Source: Larkinella insperata (GTDB lineage Bacteria; Bacteroidota; Bacteroidia; Cytophagales; Spirosomataceae). Taken from it: DNA of 64,000 nt. Below the pieces are notes generated by a model. That model was not told the DNA's origin and did not search any database. It was given only the letters and a program-made list of their open reading frames with translations. The position numbers were made by a program, and so were the translations under genes. This document shows positions 9,179-17,794 of this stretch, piece by piece. The stretch is from the NCBI RefSeq assembly GCF_026248825.1, contig NZ_CP110973.1, forward strand, positions 2,499,001-2,563,000. The letters run 5' to 3'. Position 1 is the stretch's first letter. Each line of letters starts with the position of its first letter.

Positions 9179-12016
9179 TTACTGCTTGAAAAATTCACGC
9201 AACAAAGCTTCGGTGCCGACCGGATCGCCCAAACCGGTGGATTCAACGGCCCGAACTGGCGGGCGGGTGGTGAACGCGTCGAGGGCCAGTTGGCCGCGCG
9301 GGGTCAATCCGGTGGTACTTTCGGTCGAACCGGGGCGCAGCTTCCGGCGCAGAATGTTCCAGATAAAGTGACCCGCTTCCACAAAACCGATATCCCTGGG
9401 CAATTCGGTTGAGATGGTTTCATACGCATGGGTCAGGGTGTCAGCGTCCGGCAAGTCGGCGTTCAGCAGCGCATCAATATCCAGAATACCGACCCCGTAT
9501 ACTTCAAACATCTTGGGCGTCCACCCATTCGGTTTGCGGGCGGTCTTTTTCAGGGTCGTCCGGAAGGCTTCGACGATCTGCCAGGGAAACCGGTATTTCT
9601 CGGGCAGATCGCGAAGGTGCTTGGCTTTCCAGAGCATAGCCGCCGAGGCTACGTGCGGAGTCGCGTAGCTGGTGCCGTCGCCGTACGACATGAATTCGTT
9701 GCCTTCTTCGTCGGTAATCGGTACGTAAACGCTTTCGCCCGGAGCCGCAATGTCGACCGTGGTTCCGTTGCTGCTGCCTTTCCAGGGGAAGTCTTTCGGG
9801 TTGGTGGCCGCTACCGCAATCGTGCCGGGATAAATGGCCGGAGCTACCACCAGCTCGACCTGGTTGCCCGCGGCACAAACCCAGATGATGCCCTGTTCGT
9901 AAACCTCGCGGGCAATGGCCGCAAACATGGATTTGGGATACGTACCCATACACATGAACATCACGTCAGCCTGGCTCTGAATCGCGTAGTTGGCCGCATC
10001 CACGAGTTCTTTCCCGCGCCCCAGCAAAATAACCGACCTGGCGATGCGGTACGGGATCAGTCGGGCCAGCGTTTTTCCGCCAAAGGTCAGCAGGCCGCTG
10101 TTTCCGTTGACGGTATTGGGGTCCGTCTGCAGGGTGTTTCCGACGGCAATGCTGGCCGTTCGGGTACCGTGACCCGGAAATTTCAGGAGTTTTCGCTCCA
10201 TCAGATCACGGGCATCGGTGTCCTGGTCGATAAAATCAAAATCCTTGTCGGTATCGTATCCGGCAAAGACCTTGGAGTGGGTCGAATAACCGGTGTCCAA
10301 CTGCACAAACCGCAATTCGCCCAAATGATCGCGGATTTGCTGCCAGTCCGCGTTTTTCATGCGCTCGGTATCGTCGAGGCAGTTGACGGCCGACCAGTTC
10401 CACCAGCGGTGGTAGGAAGCGGGTATAGTGACTTTCCGGGCTTTTTCGACGCAGACCGAATCGCCGAAATTTTTCAAAAATTGCTGTTCTTCCTGCTGCC
10501 ACGTTGCCAAACCATTGCTTTTGCCGGGATTGAACGATTCGAATCGGTCCGGACCGTTGGGGTCGGCATCAACGCCAATGTCGGTCAGCGTTTCCAGGTC
10601 CGGCTCGCAGCTTTCTACGTGCGGCAGCGTTTCCAGTTGTTGCGCCAGTTCCCACGGGTTGCGGTTGGAGCGGAGGGTTAAATACCGTTTTCGCCGGATT
10701 TCGGGATCGAACGACGACGGAATCAGGGGCGTTTCATCCACGAAACCTTCCACCAGCGTGCTGGCCCGCCCTTCCCAATCGTCCTGCAAAACGGGCTGGC
10801 TGGAGAGGATAATTTCAAAATAGTGAAGCCGGTCGGCCGGCAAGGCGTTTTCCTTTTTTTCGGAGACCGGAGCGGTTGTGCGGGCTGGCCGGACTTCGGC
10901 GGGTGCGGGGGAAGGGCTCATGATGGTGAGGGAGGGGGTTTGAGCTTCAATGATCTGGCGCCGGAGGGGTTGCATTGCGTCCGGCACCGGCATGTTGCTG
11001 AATGCTTCAACAATACAACTGACGCGGACACCTTCGTTGCCAATCCAGTCGATTTGCTCGTCGGCGTCGCCGGGCTGGACAATGGAGCCGTCTTTTCGCA
11101 GCCAGTTGCCCGCGGTATCCTTGCGGGGAATGGAGCTGTGGTGCAGCGCAACGACCGCGCCGGTGCCCAGCCCCAGTACCACACTGCCCGACGAGCCGGG
11201 TAAGGTGTCCGATTCGTAGATTAGAAAATTGTCCGTCAGGGTAATCAGCCGGATGTCTTTCAGGACCACTTTTTTGTAGTCGCCCTTCGGGTGCTGAATT
11301 ACAACGCAGTTTTCACCTTCAATGATTTTACCGAGCGAGCTATCCATCTGGATGTACCCAAACCGGTCCAGGGCTGCTCCTTCAGAACCGGTGGTTTCAA
11401 CCGCTACGAGCGTAAAGTCACGTCCGTCGAAGGGGAAATCACGCCGTTCCTCGTAGGTTGAGGTTAGGAAGAACAGGTCGGGACGGAGGTTGAAGGTAAC
11501 GGGCGTCAGCACCCGGCCGTCGGGATCGAGTTCGTAGTTAAACTGGGCCTGCGAACGGCGGGCGGTTTCCAGATCCGGTAAAACATGATTGTTGGTAATC
11601 AGTACATTGGGGCTCACCAGAAACCCCGTGCCGTACCCGCTAACCCCGAACTGATTCTGGATAATAATCCGGCATACACTGGATGCACTGCGGAGGATCT
11701 TCCGGACGATCGATACATCCTGAAAGTTGGGTACGCCGTTTATCCGCTCCAGCGCTTTGTCCAGACGAACACCTTCCCGGGCAATGCGTTTGGAAAGCCG
11801 GGCCGCGTCGTTGGTAATATCCGTTAAGGATAACTGGCCCGTCCGGTTTTGCTGAATACCGCTTTGAACCCGTTCAATTTCGTTTAGATGAGCCGCATAA
11901 TTCGCATAGGCCCGATCGCGAAGCAACGACTGCGCTGACTCGAAAAAGTTAGTCTGTGCCACCGGTTGAGGATTTAGGGATGGAAAAGCTTGTCGTTTTT
12001 GACAATTAACGAGCAA
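9179..12016 (-). CDS. Dual serine protease: trypsin-like (V8 type) plus subtilisin-like (S8) domains
   Basis: A 945-residue protein with two complete protease domains. Residues 105-340 are trypsin-like: GTGFLVSPNVLITNNHVL (His144), FDGRDFTLVAV (Asp200) and LPGSSGSVV (Ser276). Residues 397-478 resemble an I9-type pro-domain (LRSNRNPWELAQQLETLP, then CEPDLE). Residues 565-850 are subtilisin-like: FVQLDTGYS (Asp574), FPGHGTRTASIA (His616), VCAAGNQ (Asn718) and GTSYATPHVA (Ser783). An N-terminal helical stretch of about 100 residues and a C-terminal tail of about 90 residues are unassigned. No signal peptide is seen, which suggests cytoplasmic action. The first possible start is TTG at 12016; GTG at 11962 (AQTNFFESAQ...) is equally plausible, and no ATG occurs before residue 224. 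It is followed closely by the M19-like gene. Confidence 0.88.
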   Translation of the reverse strand: MLVNCQKRQAFPSLNPQPVAQTNFFESAQSLLRDRAYANYAAHLNEIERVQSGIQQNRTGQLSLTDITNDAARLSKRIAREGVRLDKALERINGVPNFQDVSIVRKILRSASSVCRIIIQNQFGVSGYGTGFLVSPNVLITNNHVLPDLETARRSQAQFNYELDPDGRVLTPVTFNLRPDLFFLTSTYEERRDFPFDGRDFTLVAVETTGSEGAALDRFGYIQMDSSLGKIIEGENCVVIQHPKGDYKKVVLKDIRLITLTDNFLIYESDTLPGSSGSVVLGLGTGAVVALHHSSIPRKDTAGNWLRKDGSIVQPGDADEQIDWIGNEGVRVSCIVEAFSNMPVPDAMQPLRRQIIEAQTPSLTIMSPSPAPAEVRPARTTAPVSEKKENALPADRLHYFEIILSSQPVLQDDWEGRASTLVEGFVDETPLIPSSFDPEIRRKRYLTLRSNRNPWELAQQLETLPHVESCEPDLETLTDIGVDADPNGPDRFESFNPGKSNGLATWQQEEQQFLKNFGDSVCVEKARKVTIPASYHRWWNWSAVNCLDDTERMKNADWQQIRDHLGELRFVQLDTGYSTHSKVFAGYDTDKDFDFIDQDTDARDLMERKLLKFPGHGTRTASIAVGNTLQTDPNTVNGNSGLLTFGGKTLARLIPYRIARSVILLGRGKELVDAANYAIQSQADVMFMCMGTYPKSMFAAIAREVYEQGIIWVCAAGNQVELVVAPAIYPGTIAVAATNPKDFPWKGSSNGTTVDIAAPGESVYVPITDEEGNEFMSYGDGTSYATPHVASAAMLWKAKHLRDLPEKYRFPWQIVEAFRTTLKKTARKPNGWTPKMFEVYGVGILDIDALLNADLPDADTLTHAYETISTELPRDIGFVEAGHFIWNILRRKLRPGSTESTTGLTPRGQLALDAFTTRPPVRAVESTGLGDPVGTEALLREFFKQ

Positions 12017-12494
12017 TCTTAAAGAGAAAAGAAGTCGTTTTATTAAAGCTTTGAGTAACCGGTAGATGCGATGAGCGAACGGTTGTTTAATTATAAATAG
12101 TTATAGGTATAACGTCTTCGTGGGCATCAATTTGCTCTTTATTACTTCTTGTAAATGATTGGTTTTATTCGTGACGGGCTGAATTTATAGATAGGTAGGT
12201 ATGTGATTTGCGGACTTTATAGAGCGCTCTGTCGGAAGCGAATGCTTTTGTAGAGTTCTTATTGTCAGTGTGTTTGTTAATTGATTTTGCAGTTGGTTAA
12301 ATTTATTTGTTTCTGATTCCTTGTTAGCGATGAGTAGTTGTCTGTTTTATTAAAAGAGTTTTTTTGGAACGGTTATTTGTAATAAAGTAGAATATATGTT
12401 CAACTAAGAGAATTATAATAGCTCACTGTTGGCCGTTCTGTAAAGGCTACTTAATTTAGCTTGATGGTAAACGATAGTTTACCGAGTATAAAAC
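12017..12494. other. AT-rich intergenic stretch upstream of the dual-protease gene
   Basis: No gene is supported here. A hand count of 12061-12420 gives about one third G+C, far below the surrounding coding DNA. It contains a perfect 10-bp palindrome AGAGCGCTCT at 12221-12230. The protease frame stays open some 30 codons upstream of its TTG but has no start codon there. I find no full TAnnTTTG element on the minus strand. It is probably the long regulatory region of the protease operon, or a scar of an insertion. Confidence 0.5.
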
Positions 12495-12532
12495 AAAGCA
12501 GCAAGACCGGGTTCGCCCAGTCTTGCTGCTTT
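12495..12532 (-). terminator. Terminator after the ferredoxin gene
   Basis: Perfect 13-bp arms at 12495-12507 and 12520-12532 with a 12-nt loop, followed on the minus strand by a U-rich run (TTTTAT). It lies 66 nt past the ferredoxin stop. Confidence 0.85.
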
Positions 12533-12598
12533 TATCTACAAAATTGTGTAGTCGTTATAACAGGAGCGTTAGCCAGATAAACGATTGGAATAAACACG

Positions 12599-12913
12599 TT
12601 ACTCGGCTCGTATCCGAAAAATTGCCCCCTGCATGGTTTCGTCCACCCGCAACTGGCACGCCAGCCGACTGTCAGCATCCGCATCGGGCAGCGTATCGAG
12701 CAGGTCGCCCTCCGCATCGTTAACCGGCGGCAGGGAATCGGCGCCTTCCAGCACGGCGACGTGGCAGGTTGCACACAATGCCATGCCTCCGCAGGTGGCC
12801 TGAATGGGGTAGTCCGAGGCTTTCAGCACTTCCATCAGGCTCAGGCTAATGCCTTCCGGAATTTCCAGCGGCTGTCGGTCGCCGTTACGGTCTTCTATGG
12901 TGATGTGAATCAT
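12599..12913 (-). CDS. [2Fe-2S] ferredoxin, adrenodoxin type
   Basis: A 104-residue electron carrier. Cluster ligands are Cys41, Cys47 and Cys50 in ATCGGMALCATC and Cys86 in SRLACQL, the C-x5-C-x2-C...C spacing of adrenodoxin or putidaredoxin-type ferredoxins. Acidic residues around 66-81 fit an acidic docking surface. It lies 79 nt downstream of the ferredoxin reductase gene on the same strand, so the two probably form a small electron-transfer unit that passes NADPH electrons to an unknown acceptor (a cytochrome P450, oxygenase or Fe-S assembly are all possible). Confidence 0.9.
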   Translation of the reverse strand: MIHITIEDRNGDRQPLEIPEGISLSLMEVLKASDYPIQATCGGMALCATCHVAVLEGADSLPPVNDAEGDLLDTLPDADADSRLACQLRVDETMQGAIFRIRAE

Positions 12914-12992
12914 GGTAGTAGAAAAGAGGAGTTAGAAAGGAGACAAGAGGTTCCGAGCTACGCTATCGCAGATCATTTCTCTCCCGTACTAA

Positions 12993-13997
12993 CTAAAAAG
13001 TGGGTATTCCGTTGACAGTGGTGTATTTGAAGCTTAATTTCTGATCAGGATAAACGTATTGAAAGGCACTCTGGCACATCAGGGCGGCTTCGTGGAAACC
13101 GCACAAAATCAGTTTCAGCTTGCCCGGATAGGTGTTGATGTCGCCGATGGCGTAAATCCGTTCCACGTTGGTGGAGTAATCTACGGTGTTAACCACAATG
13201 GCCGATTTATCGATCTGGAGCCCCCAGTCGGCGATGGGGCCGAGTTTAGGCGTCAGGCCAAACAGCGGAATGAGGTGATCCGCGGGCAGCTTCGTAACGG
13301 TTTTGTTCTTGGCTGTAATCGTAATTTCCTGCAAATGCCCCTGGCCCGAAACGCTGCTGATGTTCGATTGCAGAATCAGGTTAATCCGGCCTTCCTTCGC
13401 CAGTTCAAATACTTTTTCGGCCGAGTCGGGTGCGCCCCGGAAACTGTCGCTCCGGTGAACCAGCGTTACCTGACGGGCAACGTTGGCCAGAAAAACCGTC
13501 CAGTCGAGGGCCGAGTCGCCCCCGCCCGCCAGTACCACCCGCCGGTCGCGCAGGAGTTCCGGATTCTTAACCATGTAGGCAACGCCTTTGCCTTCAAACT
13601 CTTCGAGTCCGGTGATTTCCGGTTTTCGGGGCTCAAAACAACCCAGTCCGCCCGCAATCACCACCACCTGGCAGTGTACCACGGTTTGCTCGTTGGTGGT
13701 AATGTGGAAGGAACCGTCGGGCTGCCGGTCCAGGCTTTCGACGCGCTCACCCAAAGAGAATGAAGGATGGAAAGGAGCAATTTGCTCCATCAAATTGTCC
13801 ACCAGCGTTTGGGCTTTTACGTCCGGAAAACCGGGAATATCATAGATCGGCTTCTGGGGATAAATTTCGGATAGCTGCCCACCCACCTGCGGCAGGGCGT
13901 CGATCAGGTGGCAGCGCATTTTTAACAAACCAGCTTCAAAAACGGCAAACAGCCCCACGGGCCCGGCGCCGATAATGCAAATGTCAGTGGTAATCAT
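12993..13997 (-). CDS. Ferredoxin--NADP reductase, thioredoxin-reductase-like (YumC type)
   Basis: A 334-residue flavoprotein. It has an FAD-binding motif near the N-terminus (CIIGAGPVGLFAVFEAG), a second nucleotide motif for NADPH (VVLAGGGDSALDW), VTLVHRSDSFRG, and a C-terminal FAD motif (IYAIGDINTYPGKLKLI). The redox CxxC of thioredoxin reductases is absent, the hallmark of the YumC-type ferredoxin reductases. The C-terminal extension (QKLSFKYTTVNGIPTF) also fits that class. It should move electrons from NADPH to the adjacent ferredoxin. It starts 20 nt after the stop of a small lipoprotein-like frame on the same strand. Confidence 0.9.
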   Translation of the reverse strand: MITTDICIIGAGPVGLFAVFEAGLLKMRCHLIDALPQVGGQLSEIYPQKPIYDIPGFPDVKAQTLVDNLMEQIAPFHPSFSLGERVESLDRQPDGSFHITTNEQTVVHCQVVVIAGGLGCFEPRKPEITGLEEFEGKGVAYMVKNPELLRDRRVVLAGGGDSALDWTVFLANVARQVTLVHRSDSFRGAPDSAEKVFELAKEGRINLILQSNISSVSGQGHLQEITITAKNKTVTKLPADHLIPLFGLTPKLGPIADWGLQIDKSAIVVNTVDYSTNVERIYAIGDINTYPGKLKLILCGFHEAALMCQSAFQYVYPDQKLSFKYTTVNGIPTF

Positions 13998-14017
13998 TGT
14001 CTTTGTCAGTTACTGTT

Positions 14018-14224
14018 TCAATGGCTTCTGGTGTGAATGATGTCGGTGTCGCCGGAACTTTTAAAACCGTAAAAGTCCAACTTATCTGGCTCTGGATGTA
14101 GAGATTCCGGCAGCGAAACTTCGGGAACGGCCCTTACAGAGTCGCTGCTGCAACCCTCTTTCCAGTGACCTGGACATGCTGCAAAGGTAAGCGCCAGGAA
14201 AAGAAATGCTATAACTTTACGTAT
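14018..14224 (-). CDS. Small lipoprotein frame lacking a standard start codon
   Basis: On the minus strand a 68-codon frame reads IRKVIAFLFLALTFAAC, then CPGHWKEGC, and ends YGFKSSGDTDIIHTRSH at a TGA 20 nt before the ferredoxin reductase start. The first 17 residues are a textbook lipoprotein signal (basic start, hydrophobic core, lipobox TFAAC with Cys at position 17). No ATG, GTG or TTG precedes it in frame before a stop; the codon where Met is expected is ATA at 14222-14224. It may be a gene with a mutated or rare start, a sequencing error, or a decaying gene. No homologous family is recognised. Confidence 0.45.
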   Translation of the reverse strand: MRKVIAFLFLALTFAACPGHWKEGCSSDSVRAVPEVSLPESLHPEPDKLDFYGFKSSGDTDIIHTRSH

Positions 14225-14412
14225 TGTATTGCGGAATACTGTATAACTTAATGTAATTTTCTCTTTACTTCAAAGGGATTGGTACAAAAGCGTAGGTTGT
14301 CGTAAAAAGCCGCTTTTTCGTCGTAAAATGAAATATAATTATTCCGGTAAAGCCGCCAATTTTGTAGCCGTAGTTGAACGCTACTTGCCAATACAGTAAA
14401 CAACATCAAACC

Positions 14413-15948
14413 ATGAGAAACCAAGTACCTGCCGCGACACTCGTCGCGAGTAAACCCATGTGGGTTAATGGCTCATTTGCCAAACGCGCGGTTGCCATTC
14501 TCCTTGCCGCTACCACGTTACTGGTAACCAGCTGTAAAAAAGACGAAGTAGATCCTACCCCCGACCAAACCGGCACGCTAACGGCTAATGCCGGGGCTGA
14601 TCAGCAAGTGCAGGTAGGTGAAACCGTTAAATTGGACGGTAGTGCTTCGGCCGACAGCAAAGGAACTCCGCTGACCTTCCAGTGGACGGTTGCGGCCAAA
14701 CCCGCTAAAAGTACGGCCGCCATTTCATCCGCAAACACAGCCAAGCCGACCTTCGTACCCGATGAAGTGGGAGATTACGAACTGGAATTAACGGTTTCCA
14801 ACGCCAACGGAACCAGCAAGGATAAAGTAAAAATTGCCGCTACGGTGGCCCAGCCGATTGTTCTCGACCAAAGCATCAAAGTTAAAACCGTTTTGACCGA
14901 CCGCGTCGCCAACCCGGATCTGCCGGATTACATCGTCACGAAAAGCATTGCGGTGTCGCACGAGCTAACCATCAACCCGGGCGTTGTGATTGCCTTCGAA
15001 CGGGATACGCGTCTGGATATCAATGATGGCGGTGGATTGATTATCGCCAAAGGAACCGCCGAGAAGCGAATCCGGTTTATCGGAGCCGAAAAATCCAAAG
15101 GCTACTGGAGCGGGATCATGATTTACTCGGGCAGCAACGCCAACGTACTTGAGTATATCGACGTCATGCACACGGGCAGCCGCTCACTCATCAGCGCCAC
15201 CAAGGCCGGTATGGCCCTGTTTGGCGGAGGGAAAGCGCAGATTGCCCTGAAAAACAGTTTATTCTCGGAAAACGACGGCTACGGTTTGCTCGTTCAGGAA
15301 GGTGGTATTCTGCGCGAATTTGCGGCCAACACCTTTACCAAACACACCGAAGCCGGGATTTTGCTGGACCCCGCCAACGTTCACAAATTGGACCAGGCTT
15401 CGGTCTTTACGGGCGAAAACGGCCGGAATGTGATCGAGATCAGAGGCTATTACCTGCGGGATGGCAACGACGTGACCTGGGGTGGTTTCAAAGATAAAAC
15501 ACCGTATCGTCTGGTGGGTGACTTCGCCGTTGAGTCCGGATTGACGCTGAGCCCCGGCGTTACGATTGAGTCAGATCGCGACGTAATGATTATGATCAAC
15601 AGCAAAGGATACCTGATTGCGAAAGGGACAACGACCGAAAAAGTGACGTTTACTGGTTCAGACCGTACGAGCGCTTCCTGGAAAGGGATGATGATCTATT
15701 CCAACAATTCACGGAACGTGATCGAAAATGCGGAAATCAGCAACGGGGGTAGCCAGGTCATTGTGTCGGGTAAAAAAGCCAACCTTGCTCTGTTTGGCAA
15801 TGGTTACTTATCCATTAAAAATACAAACATCGCTAAAAGTGGGGGCTACGGAATCTACGCCAGCTACGGCGCTACTCTGAATGCAGATGCCTCTACGGCC
15901 AATACCTTTACGGCGAACGCCCAGGGGAATGTACAGCTTGAAAAATAA
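14413..15948 (+). CDS. Lipoprotein with PKD domain and right-handed beta-helix-like region
   Basis: A 511-residue exported protein of unknown function. The ATG at 14413 is preferred over a TTG at 14374. The hydrophobic stretch VAILLAATTLLVTSCKK gives a lipobox with Cys about 40 residues in. A PKD/Ig-like domain follows (ANAGADQQVQVGETVKLDGS ... EVGDYELELTVSN). The rest contains two related halves, each with an ISVSHELTINPGVVI/VESGLTLSPGVTI line, a D/NxxGxLIAKGT(A/T) line, a W(S/K)G(I/M)MIYS line and an LALFG line, typical of parallel beta-helix repeats. It probably sits on the outer membrane surface. The gene stands alone, with a terminator behind it. Confidence 0.75.
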   Translation: MRNQVPAATLVASKPMWVNGSFAKRAVAILLAATTLLVTSCKKDEVDPTPDQTGTLTANAGADQQVQVGETVKLDGSASADSKGTPLTFQWTVAAKPAKSTAAISSANTAKPTFVPDEVGDYELELTVSNANGTSKDKVKIAATVAQPIVLDQSIKVKTVLTDRVANPDLPDYIVTKSIAVSHELTINPGVVIAFERDTRLDINDGGGLIIAKGTAEKRIRFIGAEKSKGYWSGIMIYSGSNANVLEYIDVMHTGSRSLISATKAGMALFGGGKAQIALKNSLFSENDGYGLLVQEGGILREFAANTFTKHTEAGILLDPANVHKLDQASVFTGENGRNVIEIRGYYLRDGNDVTWGGFKDKTPYRLVGDFAVESGLTLSPGVTIESDRDVMIMINSKGYLIAKGTTTEKVTFTGSDRTSASWKGMMIYSNNSRNVIENAEISNGGSQVIVSGKKANLALFGNGYLSIKNTNIAKSGGYGIYASYGATLNADASTANTFTANAQGNVQLEK

Positions 15949-15989
15949 AGTGACAGAGTTTTGAGATTAAGGGTTTAGGGATAGTAAAT

Positions 15990-16025
15990 ACAGCCCGGGA
16001 CAGCTTGTGCCGGGCTGTTTTGTTT
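15990..16025 (+). terminator. Terminator after the PKD lipoprotein gene
   Basis: Arms 15990-15998 (ACAGCCCGG) and 16010-16018 (CCGGGCTGT) pair perfectly around an 11-nt loop and are followed by TTTGTTT. Confidence 0.85.
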
Positions 16026-16026
16026 A

Positions 16027-16470
16027 AAGACCGGTTGACTTGAATATTAACCGAATTTTCTAATTTTAGCCCAAATGGGATAAAGTCAAAAAGATGCGCT
16101 ATTTTGTCCTGAAAAATCTCAGTTTAATGAAATAATTGTCAGACAATAGCGTATTAAGGAGAACCTGCCAGGTGGTAATTCGTGAAAAAGTGAAAATAAT
16201 TTACGGGCAGGGAATCTCTGATGAACAAGGATTTAGACCCGGAATCTGGCCCTGCCTGGTAGGCTATACGATAAGATTAACACAACAATTGCAACCACTT
16301 TCTGGTCGTATGGGTCTTTATGAAAATAAAGGAACCACCTGTTGGAGCAAATAACCGGTTCATGAATAACTAATTTCTTGCAAAATGGTTTGATTAACAG
16401 CCACTAGCAGAATTGGAAGAACGGTACCTGGCCTGATCCGATAGCGTATCTCCAGCAAACTCGACACTAA
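16027..16470. other. Intergenic region without a supported gene
   Basis: This 440-bp stretch contains a 72-codon frame with a TTG start that I do not believe (no motif, atypical composition). ATTGTCAGACAAT at about 16134-16146 is a short palindrome, and GGGCAGGG/CCCTGCC around 16205-16256 could form a long-range stem. No clear promoter or RNA gene is recognised. Confidence 0.4.
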
Positions 16471-17763
16471 ATGAACAACCTGATTGCGTACGATAAGTAT
16501 TTAGCCCGGCTTGTAATGATCTGTTTTTTTCTGCCCAACCGGGTGCAGATTTTTATCCTGATGGGCGTTTTTATTTACTGGGCCGTCAGAGATAATTTTT
16601 TCGTTAAAGACCAGCATTTTCGCCCCTACGGAGGAGCTTTACTTTTAGGCAGCATTTACCTGCTCTACGCAGTTTGTGCTCCGTTTACCAATTCGGCCTA
16701 TCAGTCCGATGTTTTGTTTGATCTGGAGCAGAAAGCCAGTTTATTCGCGGGGCCCTTTGCGTTTCTCCTGATGCAGCCCCAAACGCGGAAAATCATCGCT
16801 GGCGAGCTTATTTACTTTGTCTACGCCTGTTTTATATCCTGTCTGGTGGGCAATTTATTTTATCTGCACGAATACGGCTGGCACGTAAGCAGTCCAGACG
16901 CCCACATTCAATACCGGCTTTATTTTGAAAAAATTACGGGGATGCACCCAACCTACATGGGGATATACCTCTGTTTTGCCTCGGCGATTCTGCTGATTTC
17001 TCCGAAACACCGGCAGCAGGTGAAGGGCTGGAAACTGGTAGCCGTTCAATTCCCGTTGTTCTTATTTTTAATGGCCCTGATGCCCAAAGCGCCGGTTATT
17101 GCACTCTTCGTGATTCTTTGTTATTACGCCTGGATCAATCGGGCTCAGAAGCACAAATTTGTGCCAATTTTGGCCGTATTGCTGATCTCGTTGTCCATCG
17201 CCTGCATTTCCATCCCGTTCAGCAGCCAGCGCATCGGCGAGTTTTCGGCGGTGCTAGATGCCAAACCGAACGACAATCCGATGGATAACTCGGTGCAGAT
17301 GCGCCAGGTTATTTTGTCGGTTGACCTGGACGTGTTAGCTCAGAACTGGGTAACAGGCCTTGGGCCCGGTGGCGTTGATCCGGCTCTGAAAGCCAAGTAC
17401 GAGGAGTATGCCCGCCGGTTAAACGTCCCGTTGGAAGCGTTCGATACCCACAATGAGTACCTGAATCAATGGCTTTCGTTTGGCCTGATTGGCATTACGT
17501 TGTTTATCCTGGTGCTGGGAATCCAGTTTGCCAATGCCGTCCGTCGGCGTGATCACTTATACGCGATTCTGCTGATGATTTTTATCGTCACCTTTTTTAC
17601 CGAAAATGTCTGGTCGCAGCAAAAGGGCATTACGTTTTATTCCTTCTTTACGTCCCTGTTTTTCTTTGTCGGCATGCGCCTGCAACCCAGTCCGGTAGAA
17701 GCCGAGCCGGTTTTGCAGAAAAACACCAGCCGGCCCAAAAAACTGGTGCATGAGATTGGTTAA
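16471..17763 (+). CDS. O-antigen ligase-like (Wzy/WaaL family) membrane protein
   Basis: A 430-residue polytopic inner-membrane protein with about ten hydrophobic segments. A large extracytoplasmic loop lies around residues 260-335. The signature FDTHNEYLNQWLSFGLIGI near residue 325 matches the O-antigen ligase/polymerase family, in which a conserved His in this loop is needed for glycan transfer. WVTGLGPGGVDPAL just before it also fits. Members either polymerise surface polysaccharide or ligate it to a lipid or protein carrier; which applies here is unknown, as no glycosyltransferases flank it. The basic tail (SRPKKLVHEIG) is cytoplasmic. Confidence 0.8.
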   Translation: MNNLIAYDKYLARLVMICFFLPNRVQIFILMGVFIYWAVRDNFFVKDQHFRPYGGALLLGSIYLLYAVCAPFTNSAYQSDVLFDLEQKASLFAGPFAFLLMQPQTRKIIAGELIYFVYACFISCLVGNLFYLHEYGWHVSSPDAHIQYRLYFEKITGMHPTYMGIYLCFASAILLISPKHRQQVKGWKLVAVQFPLFLFLMALMPKAPVIALFVILCYYAWINRAQKHKFVPILAVLLISLSIACISIPFSSQRIGEFSAVLDAKPNDNPMDNSVQMRQVILSVDLDVLAQNWVTGLGPGGVDPALKAKYEEYARRLNVPLEAFDTHNEYLNQWLSFGLIGITLFILVLGIQFANAVRRRDHLYAILLMIFIVTFFTENVWSQQKGITFYSFFTSLFFFVGMRLQPSPVEAEPVLQKNTSRPKKLVHEIG

Positions 17764-17794
17764 CGGCTGACAGTTAGGAATTTAAGGCTAGAAA

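Noticed and set aside
9428..10681. 417-codon frame opposite the dual-protease gene
   Set aside because: It is antisense to strongly conserved protease motifs; long antisense frames are expected here from GC-rich codon use.
16136..16354. 72-codon plus-strand frame in the gap before the ligase-like gene
   Set aside because: TTG start, no motif, no signal, composition unlike neighbours; most likely chance.
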